A stretch of DNA of 64,000 bases, taken from Meloidogyne chitwoodi. Its lineage: Eukaryota; Nematoda; Chromadorea; Rhabditida; Meloidogynidae. Where the stretch lies: contig JACZZP010000016.1 in the NCBI GenBank assembly GCA_015183035.1, positions 1,798,001-1,862,000 on the forward strand, given 5' to 3'. A program made the translations under genes and the position numbers. This document shows positions 1-11,729 of this stretch, piece after piece. The notes beneath the pieces were generated by a model, which worked only from the letters and a program-made list of their open reading frames with translations, ran no database searches and was not told the origin of the DNA. The first letter of the stretch is position 1; each line of letters begins with the position of its first letter.

Positions 1-1632
1 AGGAAGAGTAGTCTTTCTTAGGTTTTTAATTTTTATTTTTAATTAAAAATAATAAAATGACCCCAAATTTTTAGAAATTTGCCAATAAATTCCACAGACG
101 AAAAACTCAAGGATTGGCTTTTGAAAGAAAATATTTCTCCATTTTCTTTAGCTATATTATGTCGTTCAAAATTAACTAATTATCCAACTGGTGCAGCATT
201 TGTTCATTTAGAAGAAAAATCTACAGCTGAATTATTTTTGGAAAAAATAAACAGTGTAAGTTTTTTAAATTAAATATTTTTAATAATTTTAAGGCTCAAG
301 GAATGCTTTTTGATGGTCGTCGTTTAATGGGATATTGTGCAGTTGATAGAAAATCTGCTAATACTTTTAAAAGTTCATCACAAAAAGAAGAAGAAAAGTC
401 AAAAGACAAAAGAAATCTTTATTTGTTGAGAGCTTCTTTAATTAGAAAGGGAACACCTCAAGAAAAAGGAATGTCTGAAGATGATGCAAAATTACGTGAA
501 AAATTTTGTCAATTGGCAAAGAAAAGATTGGAGAATCTGATCACATTTGTTTCGCCTACGAGATTAGCGGTTTTTTTTTAATATTATTTAATTTAATTAA
601 AATTAGCAAAATAACGTTCTAAATTAATTAATAAAAAATCATTCAAAAAACCCTAAAAATAATTTAAATATAATTTTCAGATTCACAATATTCCCTTTAA
701 ATTCACTGATGAACAATTACGCCATCTTTGTCGTGCTTCAGCAGGTGTTTCTGACCAATCAATATTAGAATGTCGAATTATGAGACAAGTTAATGGGAAA
801 GATGCTAAAGGAAAACCAATTCTTGGAAAATCAAGTGGTTATGGTTTTGTTAGTTTTAAAGAACATACAGCAGCATTACAATGTTTGAAACAAATGAATA
901 ATAATCCACACATGTTTACTAATGAAAGGGTAAAATATTAGTAATTTTTATATTTTCTTTCCTGAAAAAAGTTTTGTCATTTTTCTTTTATCTGTGTAGT
1001 GCTTGCTTAAATTACACACTTGAATATTTTTCCGGAAAATTTTTTTAATTTTCTGGTTTTTCCAGTAAGCTTTTTCTGATTTTTCCGAAAAGTTAATTTT
1101 CTGGTTTTTCCGGAAAGTTAATTTTCTGATTTTTCCGGAAAGTTAATTTTCTGATTTTTCCGGATAGCTTTTTTAATTTTCTGTTACTTTCTACTATTTA
1201 TCCCAAAAGCTTTAAATTCTGATTTATATTTCCGTTTTTTCTTCTGAACTTAAAAAACCTTATTACATATATTTTTCTTTTAAGCGTCCAATTGTCGAAT
1301 TTTCTATTGAAAATTTAAATGCTTTAAGAATAAAAGAGCGTAGACTTCAAATGAGCCGAGGAGAAATAATGGAAAATGCTAATAATAATAAAAGACAACA
1401 ACAAAAGAAGGACAATAAATCTGATAATCATTTTAAAACTGGAAATGATCCTTTATCTTTAGAAAAAACTAAAAAAGAATTAATGAAAGGTGGTCAAAAA
1501 TTTCTGCCAAAAAAATTTGGGGAAAAGAAGAGACATAATAAAGATTTAAATCAACAAAATAAGAGAAGGAAGAGATCAAATAAAGATGATAATCAAAAAT
1601 GGAAACGAAAAAAAGGTTCTAGTAAAAATTAA
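1..1632 (+). CDS. rbm-28: RBM28/Nop4-like RNA-binding protein, 3' part
   Basis: Nucleolar RNA-binding protein of the RBM28/Nop4 family, which acts in large ribosomal subunit assembly. The gene starts before the window. Exons whose phases join are 1-21, 75-255, 294-569, 681-929 and 1285-1632. Two RNA recognition motifs are visible. One starts at the first junction, giving VVFLRNLPINST (RNP2-like), followed by GAAFVHLEE. The other starts at 681 with IHNIPFKFTDEQL and has SSGYGFVSFKE as RNP1. Between them lies the linker KDKRNLYLLRASLIRKGTP, which matches the family. The tail after 1350 is rich in Lys, Asn and Gln, as in nucleolar proteins. The last intron holds TTCCGGAA-type short repeats. The family call is confident; the N-terminal RRMs are outside the window. 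Confidence 0.88.
1027..1175. repeat. TTCCGGAA-type tandem repeat in intron
   Basis: About five imperfect units of roughly 26 bp built on TTTTCCGGAAAGTTAATTTT lie in the last intron of the RBM28-like gene. The core TTCCGGAA is a perfect palindrome. Similar units recur at 3483-3640 in the neighbouring cathepsin gene and near 44280-44330 and 44765-44790. Confidence 0.8.
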
Positions 1633-1815
1633 AAGATTTTTTTTTTAAAAGAAAAAATTGTTCGTTTGCGCATTTTTTTGGATTTATATTTTTACACGCA
1701 AAAAAAACACACTTAAATTTATTTATTTTTAAAAAAATTAAAATAGTTTTTTTAACAAAATATATAGTTTTGCACCACTCATTTAAAAAATTTTTTTTTA
1801 ATTTTCTTTTTTTTT

Positions 1816-4032
1816 CTAATTCAAGTTTGACACGTCTGGATCAGCAAAATAGCACTCCTTGATTTAAAATTATTTTAAAATAAATTTTGTTCAAATATTT
1901 TAGTTACCCTTTCAATTCCCAAATTAAATTGATCACCACGACCTCCATTAAAAAGAGAAGTAACAATACGGAACCAACCAATTTCTCCCTGTAAAAGTTT
2001 TTTTTTTAAATATTTGAATTATATTTAAATATATTTGGAATATTTTGTTTTTTCATTTTTTAAATAAAAAATTTAATTAAAAAAAATTTCTCTTACCCAA
2101 GCCTCTCCCCAGCTATTCCGTACAATCCAATATTCAGTTTTTGTTTCTTCATCCCAGTCCCATCCTGTCACAGATACAATATGATTGGGCTGAAATAAAA
2201 GATTATTTTTAGATAAATTAAATTTTAAATTTATATATTTTTTAAATTATTCTTTTGGGTCTTTAAAAAATTACACAATTTCCATGGTTTAACGGAGATA
2301 TATAATATTATCAATTATTTTAAATAATTTACTGGATAATCCCCATGTTCTCTATAAATTCCAGAGGTATAATTCAAATCAAAAGAAGGTGTACAACCCA
2401 TTAGACAAGAAATAGGACCACGATTATGTATTTCTGACATCATTTGAAGTCTTCCAGTAACTTTACCAAAGTCTTTAATATAATAACGAGTGTAGTTTTG
2501 AATAGAAAAACATTTATCTGGCCAACAGCTTCCACAACGAGTGAATGGTGAACATTCGAAAATTATATTTTATTTTTTAAAATATATTTTTAATTTTACA
2601 AACTTTCATTAACTGCTTTAAAATTATTACATCCTTCCTCTACAAGTCCAACTGTTTTTGCATGTTCTTTTAATATAAAAATAATTTTTAAAATAAATTA
2701 ATTTTAATATTAACACCAAAAACATCTTCAGGTGTCCCCCCGTTACAACTTCCCTTTCCATTACATGCAATTACTTCCTTAAAATAATAAATAATTTTTG
2801 TGTGTTAAAAAGCCTTATAATAAATAAATATATAAATATACTTGTGGTGAAATATTAGTCATTGGCCAACGATTTTTTCTAGCTATATTAAAACGGTCAT
2901 TTAGAGAACCTATAAAAGGAAGAGAAATATTTTTCAAAAATTCCCTAAAAAAGGTATACCTAAAGATCCAAAAACCCAACAACCACCACAATAGACTGGA
3001 ATATGTTGATTTCTTGTAGGAGAACAAAAATTAATTCCATTAACATTTCTCCAATCCCAATTACGTGGAATTGAAGCTTCAAAGCCTGGAAACTCATAAC
3101 TTCTTGGATATGTCCTGTGCTGAACTGGTTTATTTCGACGAAGAAGACAAGGACCTTGAATATTTCGTGGACGTTCAATTTGATTAATAGAATGAGGGGA
3201 AGAGTTTTTTACAAAAGTTTTTGAATGTTTTTTCTAAAAATTAATTTTTTAAATTAAACTATATATCTTTAAATTATTCTTAAAATATACCTTTTCTTCT
3301 TTTTCTTCTTCAACCATTCTTTCCCAATCAGAAAACCAAGGAATGACTGGTTCAACATAATCATCAACACTTTCGTCTGATGAAAAAGAATTAAACCTCT
3401 CATTTTGAAGAGGAGTAATAATTTTAGATGAGTCTTCTTCACTGTCATTATTATCCTTCAGAAAATTTAATTAATTTATAAGAGAACATTTTCCGGAAAA
3501 AGAAACTAGTTTATAATTAAATCAGAATTACAACTTTCCGGAAAGTTAAACTAAATTTAAAAATTTCAGGAAATAAATCAGAATTAAACTTTTCCGGAAA
3601 GTTTAATATCGTAAGCCAGAATTAAAACTTTTCGGAACTAAAACAGAATTATTAAATAGTCTAATCTCTCTCTCTCTAACTGTCCCTTTTTACAATATAA
3701 ATATAAAAGGTACAAACATTGTCGTTGTTTTCCCTCAATTTTTGTTTGTATCTATATCCATTCTCTGCATTTTTTAATTTTACAAATTTATCTCTAATAG
3801 ACCCAAAAACATTCTTAACAATTATATTTTCATCATCATTTTCTTCTCTAATATTTTCTTCTTTATTTGAAATTAACCAATAAAATAATTTATTTGTTTT
3901 TTCACTATTTTTATTAAAATTAACATCAGATTTTGCTTGGCAATTATTCCAGAGAAGAAAACCAAGGCACAAAAGTATTGGTAAAATTAATAATGAAGAA
4001 GAAAATAAATTTTTTGGATTTTTAAGGGTCAT
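1816..4032 (-). CDS. cpz-1: cathepsin Z-like (CPZ) cysteine protease
   Basis: Papain-family lysosomal or secreted cysteine carboxypeptidase of the cathepsin Z/X type. Exons in gene order: 4032 to 3718 or 3694 (two possible donors), 3455-3291, 3233-2960, 2909-2842, 2777-2717, 2666-2604, 2556-2333, 2189-2097, 1988-1908 and 1857-1816. The mature domain begins [12 protein letters not shown]. It carries the cathepsin Z signature [12 protein letters not shown], with HIP as the family mini-loop and the second Cys of CGGCW catalytic. Catalytic His lies in [10 protein letters not shown] and Asn in VRNSWGEAW. The end ECYFADPD matches the family tail. Unusually, about 200 residues precede the mature domain: a hydrophobic anchor at residues 12-28, then an acidic Asn/Glu-rich stretch. 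The intron ending at 2557 lacks an AG acceptor. Family call secure; N-terminal exon assignment less so. Confidence 0.88.
3483..3640. repeat. TTCCGGAA-type intron repeat
   Basis: Intron 1 of the cathepsin Z-like gene holds several imperfect units with CTTTCCGGAAAG palindromes separated by AATCAGAATTA. They are related to the repeat in the adjacent RBM28-like gene. A short CT run lies at 3665-3677. Confidence 0.65.
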
Positions 4033-4806
4033 TTTTCTTAATTAATTAATAATTATTATTAATTTTATTAAAATGAAGAAAACACAAAATCTGAACGATT
4101 TTTGTAGTTTTTATTTTTATTAATTTTTGTTTATGAAGAAAAAGGGCATTTTATATATTGGTTTTTATTTTTTAAGTCTTATCAGTAAAATAGGCAAATA
4201 TTGTTATTTTTTGTATATTTTATTGATAATAATTAAAATTAATATTATTTTTTGTTCAATTTATTTTATTATTGAAAAAATGCAAAAATAAAGAGATAAT
4301 TAGAATTTTTAGTATATTTATTTATTTTAAAAAAACTTGTTATCTTACCAAAACTTCAGTATTTTTATACTAAACAATTTAATTTTATAAAGGCAATCAG
4401 AAAAGAATATCTGATTAAATACACAATTACACTAAAAAAATAAAAACATTAAAAAAATTTTATACATTTTTCTAAATTTTTTTAGGTCTCAGACAGCCAA
4501 GAGAAACTTGTCTTCATACATCCGTCGGATGAAACACGGAATTAATCATCATTGACCCAAATGTACATAAATGCACATATCTAGCAAATAAACTTTCCCT
4601 TCTCTTTTAAATTACTCTAAAATATTTAAGAATTATTCTATGGGTTGCAAAAGAGAAAGAAAAGAAGAGAGAAAAGGTAAAGGCTGGTTAATCATTATTT
4701 CGTTGAACAAAAAATTTTTTTTTAAATTTTTTAAATTTTTTTTTAATTAAAAAAATACAAAAATTAATTAAATTTAATTATAATATACAAATATTTTTTA
4801 ATTTAT
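4033..4806. other. intergenic, no gene seen
   Basis: AT-rich gap between the start of the cathepsin Z-like gene and the end of the QSOX gene. I see no convincing exon. A less AT-rich patch at 4485-4560 contains a short perfect hairpin, CATCCGTCGGATG, but no recognisable RNA gene. The gene starting at 4032 is presumably promoted from here. Confidence 0.6.
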
Positions 4807-7800
4807 TTATTTATTCCACTCTTTTTTAATTTCCTCAACTTCATCTTCCACTGTTTTTTCTCCAATAGGTCTAACATCGGAATAAAACAAAAGAAGAAAA
4901 TTTTTAATTTTATCTTCTTCAAATTCATTATTTTCTTCTTCTTTTCCTTTTTTTCTGCATTCTTGACAAAGAAATTTTGGGGGAAATTGATATTTTGGAA
5001 ATTTGGGATCTTCTGTTTCTTTACCCTTTAATCTAGAATTGACTATATTATGTGCTTTCCATAAATAAAGAAAAAGGTCTTCGTCTCGAAGAATCTAAGA
5101 AAATTAAAATATTTAAAAATATTATTTTTTTGATAAAATATTTTTTTAGGTCAGCATGTTGGGGGGAGTGTTTGGGAGTGGTAACATATGGCCGAATGCT
5201 TATAAAATGGTCAAATGAGCACTTTTAGCCTTAAATTTTTGCAAAGATATCCCTAATAGTGTTAGCTAACTTATCTATAAATTTCAGAATTTTGATTTTA
5301 TATTTTAGAAATTCTGCTTAAAAAAATACCAAAAAATGCAGATTTTCTTTACTTTTTCGTCCACAACTAAAGAAATAATTAACCAAAAATTATAAAATTT
5401 TAAAATTTATTAGATAACACTACTGAGGATATTAATGCAAAATTTTATGCCTCTAAGTTTTCATTTGACTTATTTATTAAGTTTAGACTAAACGTTGTTT
5501 CAACGCTTAAATAATTGAGTTTTTGGAATAAAAATATTTTTTTAAATAAAATTTAAATTAAAAAAATAAAAATTACAGAAGATTCAATTCTAGCTATTTT
5601 TGTAGTCATTTTACGAAAATGAACACGGCAATATTCACAAGCAAAAAAAGATAAAACCCAATTTCTTATTGCAAATAAAATATTTAAAGGTTCAAATCTT
5701 TTATCTTTAAAAAAAAATTTTTTTTTAATTTAAAAATATTTAAAAAAGAGTAAAAATTCAATTAAATTTACCTTTCTGTCCATTTCTATATCCATTAACT
5801 GTTAATACATGAAATAGTGTCCATAATCCACAAGTATACCCTCTTAGAATAGGTGAACTTCTACAAAATAAAATTATTTTTTTTTAAATTTTTTCAGACC
5901 CTTTGCAGTGTTCCCACTCTTCTGATATTGGAAAAGGATTTTTCTGATCATTCTAAAAATAATTTTAAAATATTTAAAAAAAAAATTAAATTACTTCAGC
6001 TTTAATAAATTCAGCCTTCCATACTTCAATTGGGATTGGCTCTTCTTTCTGCTTATATTTAATTATAAAATCACGTAAATGACTAAAAATAAATAAAAAT
6101 AAGCCTAAAATAATTGAAAGACCTGAAAACAACACGTGCCCGACTACTAGAATTTAAAAACTGAAAATAAATGGAATAGTAATTAAATTGGTCGTTTCGG
6201 TGCTGGCTTATAAAATAGCCAAATGAAAACCAAAATTTTTGAAAATTTGTAAAGATATCTGTTATAATGTTATCTAACTTTTGTAAAAATTTCAGAATTT
6301 TTAGTTAAGTATTTGGGAAGTAAAGTCAAAAAAGTACCAAATATCGAAAAACACCCGCATTTTTTAAAATAACGCTAAAAATAATTAACCAAAAATTCTG
6401 AAATTTTTATAAAAGCTAGATACCACTATAAAGAATATCGATGCAAAATTTCAAAAATTTAGGTACCAATTTAGCAATTTTACAAGCCTGCGCCGAAACA
6501 TCCTTTTAATTTTTTAACCTCAACATTTTCTTTTTCTTCAGATGTTTCAATAATTTCTTCTTTAGAATTTTTTAAACTATCAATTTCTACTTTATCTTTT
6601 CTCCTGAATTGAGGGTGGATTGTACGATAGGGGAAATGCTAAAAATTTAATTAAAATTTTTTTAAATTATTTAATACATTAGCCAAAATATCAATAAAAT
6701 CATTTAAAGCAGTTAAATTATCTCCTAAAATATAGTCACCACCAATCATTTGAACATCATTAAAGAGTGCTAAAATAATTTAAAAAAAATTTTTTACTTA
6801 AAAAAATTGTTAAAATTTCCCTACCAATACGTGCACTTTTTAACAAATCCAATTCTGAGACAAAAAAGTCTCTTCGACAACTTAAAAAAATTTTTATAAA
6901 TAAAAAAAAATTCTCTCACATTTGAGGAAAATTTTCACAAAAAAGTTTATGATTTTCTCCAACAGAAGAATTATTATTTTTGCTTAATTTTCTTTTTGAA
7001 AAAATTTTATTAGTTGATCTTTTATTTTCTTTACTGTTGTTAAGCAATAATTGTTCAAATTCATTAAAAAGAAGACGACGAAGTCTTTAAAATAAATATA
7101 TTTATTTAATTTTTTTTTAATTTTATATATTTAAAAATTTATAAAATAAATAAAAAATACAAACTCAGCAATATATGAAGGATAACGTTCTCCACGCTTA
7201 AAAACCGCAAATGTTGGAAAATCTGTAATTTGTAGAGCATTTGCCAAAGCATTATTTAAACACCTTTTTTTAATTTTTATTTATTAAAACTTGAAAAACA
7301 AAATCAGATTAAAAAACATGCGAAATTAAAAACCAGAATTAAATAAAACAGTAGGAATTAAATATAATCAGAATTAAAGAAAAACATAATCAGAATTAAA
7401 GAAAAACATAATCAGAATTAAATAAAAACATAATCAGAATTAAAGAAAAACATAATCAGAATTAAATAAAAACATAATCAGAATTAAAAAAACCTTCTAG
7501 CAGTAACTTTGTCAGAATAAGAAGAAAGATCAAGTAAAAGTTGCGCACCTATTAGAGAATTAGTATTTGTTTCAAAAAGTAAAACAAGTGTTGAAATATG
7601 CGGATCAATATCACTCCAAAGCTGATTATAAGTCTCTACTCTTCGAATATTTTTTTAAAGTAATTTTATTATAAATTTTAAAGAATTTTATTTTATTAAA
7701 AAATATTTTCAGACTCTAATGACCAAAAAATTAAAATTTGAAAATAAAATTAATAAATTTTGAATTATTTTTTAAATTTTATTTACCCTTCAAGCCATTC

Positions 7801-9331
7801 AAATTTTGGCCAATCATCATAATGATTTTCTTCGTATTCCGTTAAAATAGTACGAGTGATTTCTGAAGGTGAAAATTTTAAAATTAACTTTTACCCTACA
7901 AAGAGTAAAATTTTTCAAAAATTTACAACACTGCGAAAAATTAACAGATTTGTGAGATTTAAATTTTTTTAAATTTATAAAAGTCTAAACTATCAAAATA
8001 AATTTAGAGAAAAATAAAATTTACGATCTCTCATTTGTGCTAAGCTTTGATATGAGCGCAATACCTGCCCTACAGTAATATTTGAATTTAAATTATTTTC
8101 AATGCTGTTTCGAGGAAAATACTTTATAAATATTAAAAAAAATAATTTTAATTTTCTTTAATTTAAAAAAACTTTTAAAAGTGGATAATGAGTAATTGAA
8201 CTGTCTCTACAAGTATCCAAATTTACTGGGTCAGCACAATTAATCTAAATAATTTTCACAAAAATATTTTTAATAATTTTGTAAAATACCGCAGCCAGTT
8301 TCAAAACCCCTTGCCAAGCTAACAAATCATTTGCCAGAGACTTGTAAAGACGAGAATAACTAAATTTTATTTTATAAGGAAGTTAATGTTCCAAATGCGC
8401 CCATGTTATCTTACGCGGTTTTTTGCTCATAACTTTTTATTAGTTAATTAGAATAGATTAATCCTTTAAATAAAATAATCTATTCTTTAGAGCTTTCGAT
8501 TGATATATAAATTGTTCAGAATAATTAATTAATAAAAAAGTTATGCTTCAAAAAAGAAAAGAAGCATAGATATATTATTTTACCCTTTACTCTCATTATA
8601 AGGACATCTAAAATAAGGAAACAATAATTATAAAGAAATCTATTAGCCTGTCCAAAACAGTGTTTTCATTTTAAAAAATACACTGAGAAACAAGAAAAAT
8701 CCGTATATAAGGACACCTACAGGCACCGAACACTTTGTGTGTTCTTATAACGAGAGTTAATTTACTAAAACATTTTTTATCATTTCTAAGTTTATTTTCA
8801 AGTTTATTTAAATAATAAAGTTTCTCTTACGATCTGCAATGTCCACACCAATCAGAATAAAATTCAACAACAAAACTTGTACAATAATGTTCATTATTAT
8901 TATTATTATTATTTTCAATTTCTGCTTCTCCAGAAATTGAAGAAAATGATGTTGATTTTGTTAAATTATTATTATTTATATTTATTTTATTTTCATCAAA
9001 AAATAATAAATTATTATTATTATTTAAACAATAAATTGTATCATTAAATGTTTGATCATCTAATTGTACTACAAAATCATGTGAATCATAAAGTGTTGGA
9101 TTTGTTCCCTTAAAGTATTTTTTCATTTTTGTTTATATTTTGAGACATTAAAAATTTTCTTTCTTTTACCTTAGGAATAGTTGAATAATCCGCAAAAATT
9201 GCCAAAGTCAAATTATTTGGAATAAAAACGACAATAATTATTAAAAATAAAAATCTCCAAAATAAAGTTCTGTGTTGATGTAATTGATAAAATATTTTTG
9301 AAAATAAATAAATAAATATATAATTAAACAT
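4807..9331 (-). CDS. quiescin sulfhydryl oxidase (QSOX)
   Basis: Flavoprotein that puts disulfides into secreted proteins, passing electrons from a thioredoxin domain to an Erv/ALR domain and then to oxygen. Eighteen exons: 9331-9170, 9108-8831, 8359-8290, 8244-8173, 8121-8025, 7862-7787, 7640-7494, 7263-7161, 7084-6920, 6880-6825, 6769-6678, 6638-6519, 6160-6123, 6082-5995, 5952-5900, 5860-5772, 5704-5577 and 5094-4807. About 707 residues. A hydrophobic signal or anchor is near residues 25-45. The thioredoxin active site is WCGHC. The Erv domain has GYTCGLWTLFHVLTV, the redox pair CEYC, and WKAHNIVNSRLKG. A distal CQEC follows. Exon 2 contains Asn-rich low complexity just before the active site. 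Every junction keeps frame except 7161/7084, which is one base out with canonical sites. Several introns hold foldback elements. Confidence 0.93.
5150..5515. mobile_element. foldback element in QSOX intron
   Basis: Imperfect palindrome filling the last QSOX intron. The left half has GCTTATAAAATGGTCAAATG; the right half has CATTTGACTTATTTATTAAG in inverted orientation. The centre carries TTTCAGAATTTTG facing CCAAAAATTATAAAATT. The same arrangement recurs at about ten other sites in the window, so this is a small non-autonomous element family. Confidence 0.65.
6188..6512. mobile_element. foldback element in QSOX intron
   Basis: Copy of the window-wide palindromic family, in the intron between the exons at 6519-6638 and 6123-6160. 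The ends GTTTCGGTGCTGGCTTATAA and TTTTACAAGCCTGCGCCGAA are inverted relatives. The interior repeats CAGAATTTTTAG against CCAAAAATTCTGAAATT. Confidence 0.7.
7366..7492. repeat. 21-bp minisatellite, ATAATCAGAATTA type
   Basis: About six near-identical units of roughly 21 bp, core AAAAACATAATCAGAATTA, in the QSOX intron at 7264-7493. The same unit forms a second array at 9680-9778 upstream of the gene. Confidence 0.85.
8586..8760. mobile_element. MITE-like element in QSOX intron 2
   Basis: Terminal inverted repeats of about 20 bp: TTTACTCTCATTATAAGGAC on the left faces GTTCTTATAACGAGAGTTAA on the right. The element is about 175 bp, has no ORF, and sits in the 471-bp intron between the first two thioredoxin exons. 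Its termini differ from those of the main foldback family here. No clear target duplication was made out. Confidence 0.55.
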
Positions 9332-9934
9332 TTTTCTAATATAATTTATTAATAAAAAAACCTGCTTATTTTTGAAGCAAATAAAAATAAATAAAATTTT
9401 TTCTCCTTTAAGGGTAAAAAAAAAAATAAATAAATGATCAGACCAGACAAAGTATAATTTAGAAGCGCAAATTGGGAGAAAATTAAAGAAAGCCTTTTCT
9501 TTTTTGCTTTTATTTTTTTATATAAAAGGTGTCCAGATTTGGAGGACGAAGAGAAATAAAATAAAAAAATAAAACTATTTGGGAGTTCTGGGTCATGCGA
9601 AATACTTGAAAGAACAATTTTAAGGATAAAAAGAATATGTTAGCACAATTTTATAATTATTTTTTTCAGAATATTAAAAATCAGAATTAAAGAAAAACAT
9701 AATCAGAATGAAACTAAAACATAATCAGAATTAAATAAAAACAATCAGAATTAAATAAAAACATAATCAGAATTAAAATAATTAGTTGCCTATAAACTAT
9801 TCCATTTGTAGAATATTAAAAATCAGAATTTTTTAAAATATTTTAAACAAAAGGTTTTCATTTGACTATTTTATTAATTTTCAACAAACGTTTCTGTTTA
9901 CAAATAGAAGATAACAAAAAAAAAGCACAGATAA
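9332..9934. other. intergenic upstream of QSOX, with minisatellite
   Basis: Probable QSOX promoter side. At 9680-9778 are about four units related to AAACATAATCAGAATTA, the same repeat as in the QSOX intron. No coding signal was recognised. Confidence 0.6.
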
Positions 9935-10742
9935 TTTATTGCGGTAATGAATATTTTGTATTTTGAAAATTAAAAATTTGAAAATAAATTTTAAAAATTT
10001 TCTGAATTTCATAAGAAAATGAACAATATTTTTTTCCTAAATGTTAAGAATGTCATGGTTTGCTTCTTGTAAAATGCTCCTATTAATTAAAAAATTAAAT
10101 TTATATATAAATCAAAATTTTTATTACCCGTTCATAAGTATTACGTGCAGCCATTTTTTAAGTCTTTTATGAATCCGGTCGGCAGCCGTGTTATTTTTGG
10201 TTTTGATATAACAACTAAAAAGTTTAAGTATTCAAAATTGTTACTCCATTTTATTTGGGTAAATGATAGCTCATTCGATTCGTCTTATCGAGCTGAGTCG
10301 AATAATATCAAAATTGAGATGTTTAGCTATTTCTAATGAAGTTATGATGGATCAAATTCATGATTTTAATGACTGCTCATCCAAATATTCAATCATAACT
10401 TCATTAAAAAATAGCTAAATATCTCAATTTTAAATTTTTATTTTGAATACTTAAACTTTTTAGTTGTTATATCAAAACCAAAAATAACACGGCTGCCGAC
10501 CGGATTCATAAAAGACTTAAAAAATGGCTGCACGTAATACTTATGAAAGGGTAATAAAAATTTTGATTTATATATAAATTTAATTTTTTAATTAATAGGA
10601 GCTTTTACAAAAAGCTAATCATCAAATTCTGAACATGTAGGAAAAAAATATTGTTCATTTTCTTATGAAATTCAGAACATTTTTAAAATTTATTTTCAAA
10701 TTTTTAATTTTAAAAATCCAAAATATTCATTACCGCAATAAA
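9935..10742. repeat. large inverted repeat with duplicated gene 5' end
   Basis: Two arms of about 360-410 bp face each other around a loop near 10349-10380. Each arm carries the same gene-start-like unit. On the right arm (+) an ATG at 10524 begins MAARNTYER, a GTAATAAA donor follows at 10551, an acceptor ends at 10598, and the second exon gives ELLQKANHQILNM then a stop at 10640. The left arm (-) has the same ATG at 10154-10152 and the same intron, but a one-base difference shifts its second exon. The left arm also has about 70 extra bases near 10235-10305 that contain their own small palindrome. The parent gene is not recognised. Confidence 0.85.
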
Positions 10743-10828
10743 CTAAAGATAATAAATTTATTAGCTTTAAAAAAATCTTTAAAATTTGTCAAAAATAATT
10801 TAACCTTTAATACTTTTTCATTCCTTCT

Positions 10829-11403
10829 CTAGACATCACCAAATTTGGATTTAATAGCAGACTTCTTTGCCTCTTCAAATATAACATTGTCAATATAAGA
10901 GTTGCAAGGATAACACCAAACAGAAAAGTCAGCAAAACTCAAAGCCAATGGATGTTTTGTCTCTTCAGTATGAGCCAAAGCATGACCTTCTACATAACGA
11001 GAACAATAAACCTGAAAATGTCCTATAATTTTGTGTTTGAAGGAAAGAAATTCTCAAAAGAATTTCTCTAATTTCAGAAAATTAAAATCCCGAAAGGAAA
11101 TTACAATTAGATTTTGATAAACTCAAAAAAGTAAATAAAATAAAACCTCAAAGCATTTGAGACACACCCAATTCTCCCCAGTCTTGGAACATTTAATGCA
11201 AGAAGCTTTAGTGTTTAATCCATCAGCCGGCACTTTGCTATCCTACAAAACAGAAAAATATTAAAAAAGAAATCAAAAAACAATTTCATTTCAACTTTAT
11301 ATTTACATACAGAAAGTTGTTCCAAATGTGGACAAGTCTTAAGTGGTGACACAGCAAACAATTCCTTTGGCTCATCTTCTGCAGGATCAGGAACTAAAGC
11401 CAT
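10829..11403 (-). CDS. small ZnF-UBP (HDAC6-type) protein
   Basis: Protein of about 123 residues consisting almost wholly of a zinc-finger UBP domain, which in relatives binds the free C-terminal Gly-Gly of ubiquitin. Exons 11403-11311, 11242-11147 and 11011-10829 join in phase. The lead-in FAVSPLKTCPHL and the body [20 protein letters not shown], then LSFADFSVWCYPCNSYI, resemble the HDAC6 C-terminal finger rather than typical USP fingers. The Cys/His zinc ligands appear intact. The deacetylase domains are absent: upstream there is only an acceptor-like TTTTTTTAAG about 28 bp before the ATG, consistent with SL trans-splicing of a short stand-alone gene. It could also be the last part of a larger gene whose other exons I did not see. 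Confidence 0.8.
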
Positions 11404-11729
11404 TCTTTTTGTTTTAAACAAAATATATATCTTAAAAAAAATAAAATAAATGTTAAACTAAATATACAAAAAAGAAATGAAAACTGATTTTCTCACAAAA
11501 TAAAATTTAAAAAGCTTTGGGATTTTTTCAAAATGCCAAATTAATCAATTTAAGGCACAAATTTAAAATAATTTTATTAGGGAGAGGTTCAAATGAGTCA
11601 GACACGATTGTCTGAATTTCCCTTTTGTTTTTGTTACTCTTTTTCTCTTATTCTGCTATTTTTTTCTTTTCCTTTTCGTTCTTTTTCTTTCATCTTTAGC
11701 AGAAATAAAAAATATATAATTAATTAATT
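11404..11729. other. short intergenic gap
   Basis: Between the ZnF-UBP gene start and the UGT gene end. CT-rich at 11630-11700, with no exon evident. A trans-splice-like acceptor is at 11431-11440 on the minus strand. Confidence 0.5.

Noticed and set aside
10145..10336. 63-codon ORF on the + strand
   Set aside because: It is the antisense of the left arm of the large palindrome, running across the duplicated ATG region; no protein-like features.
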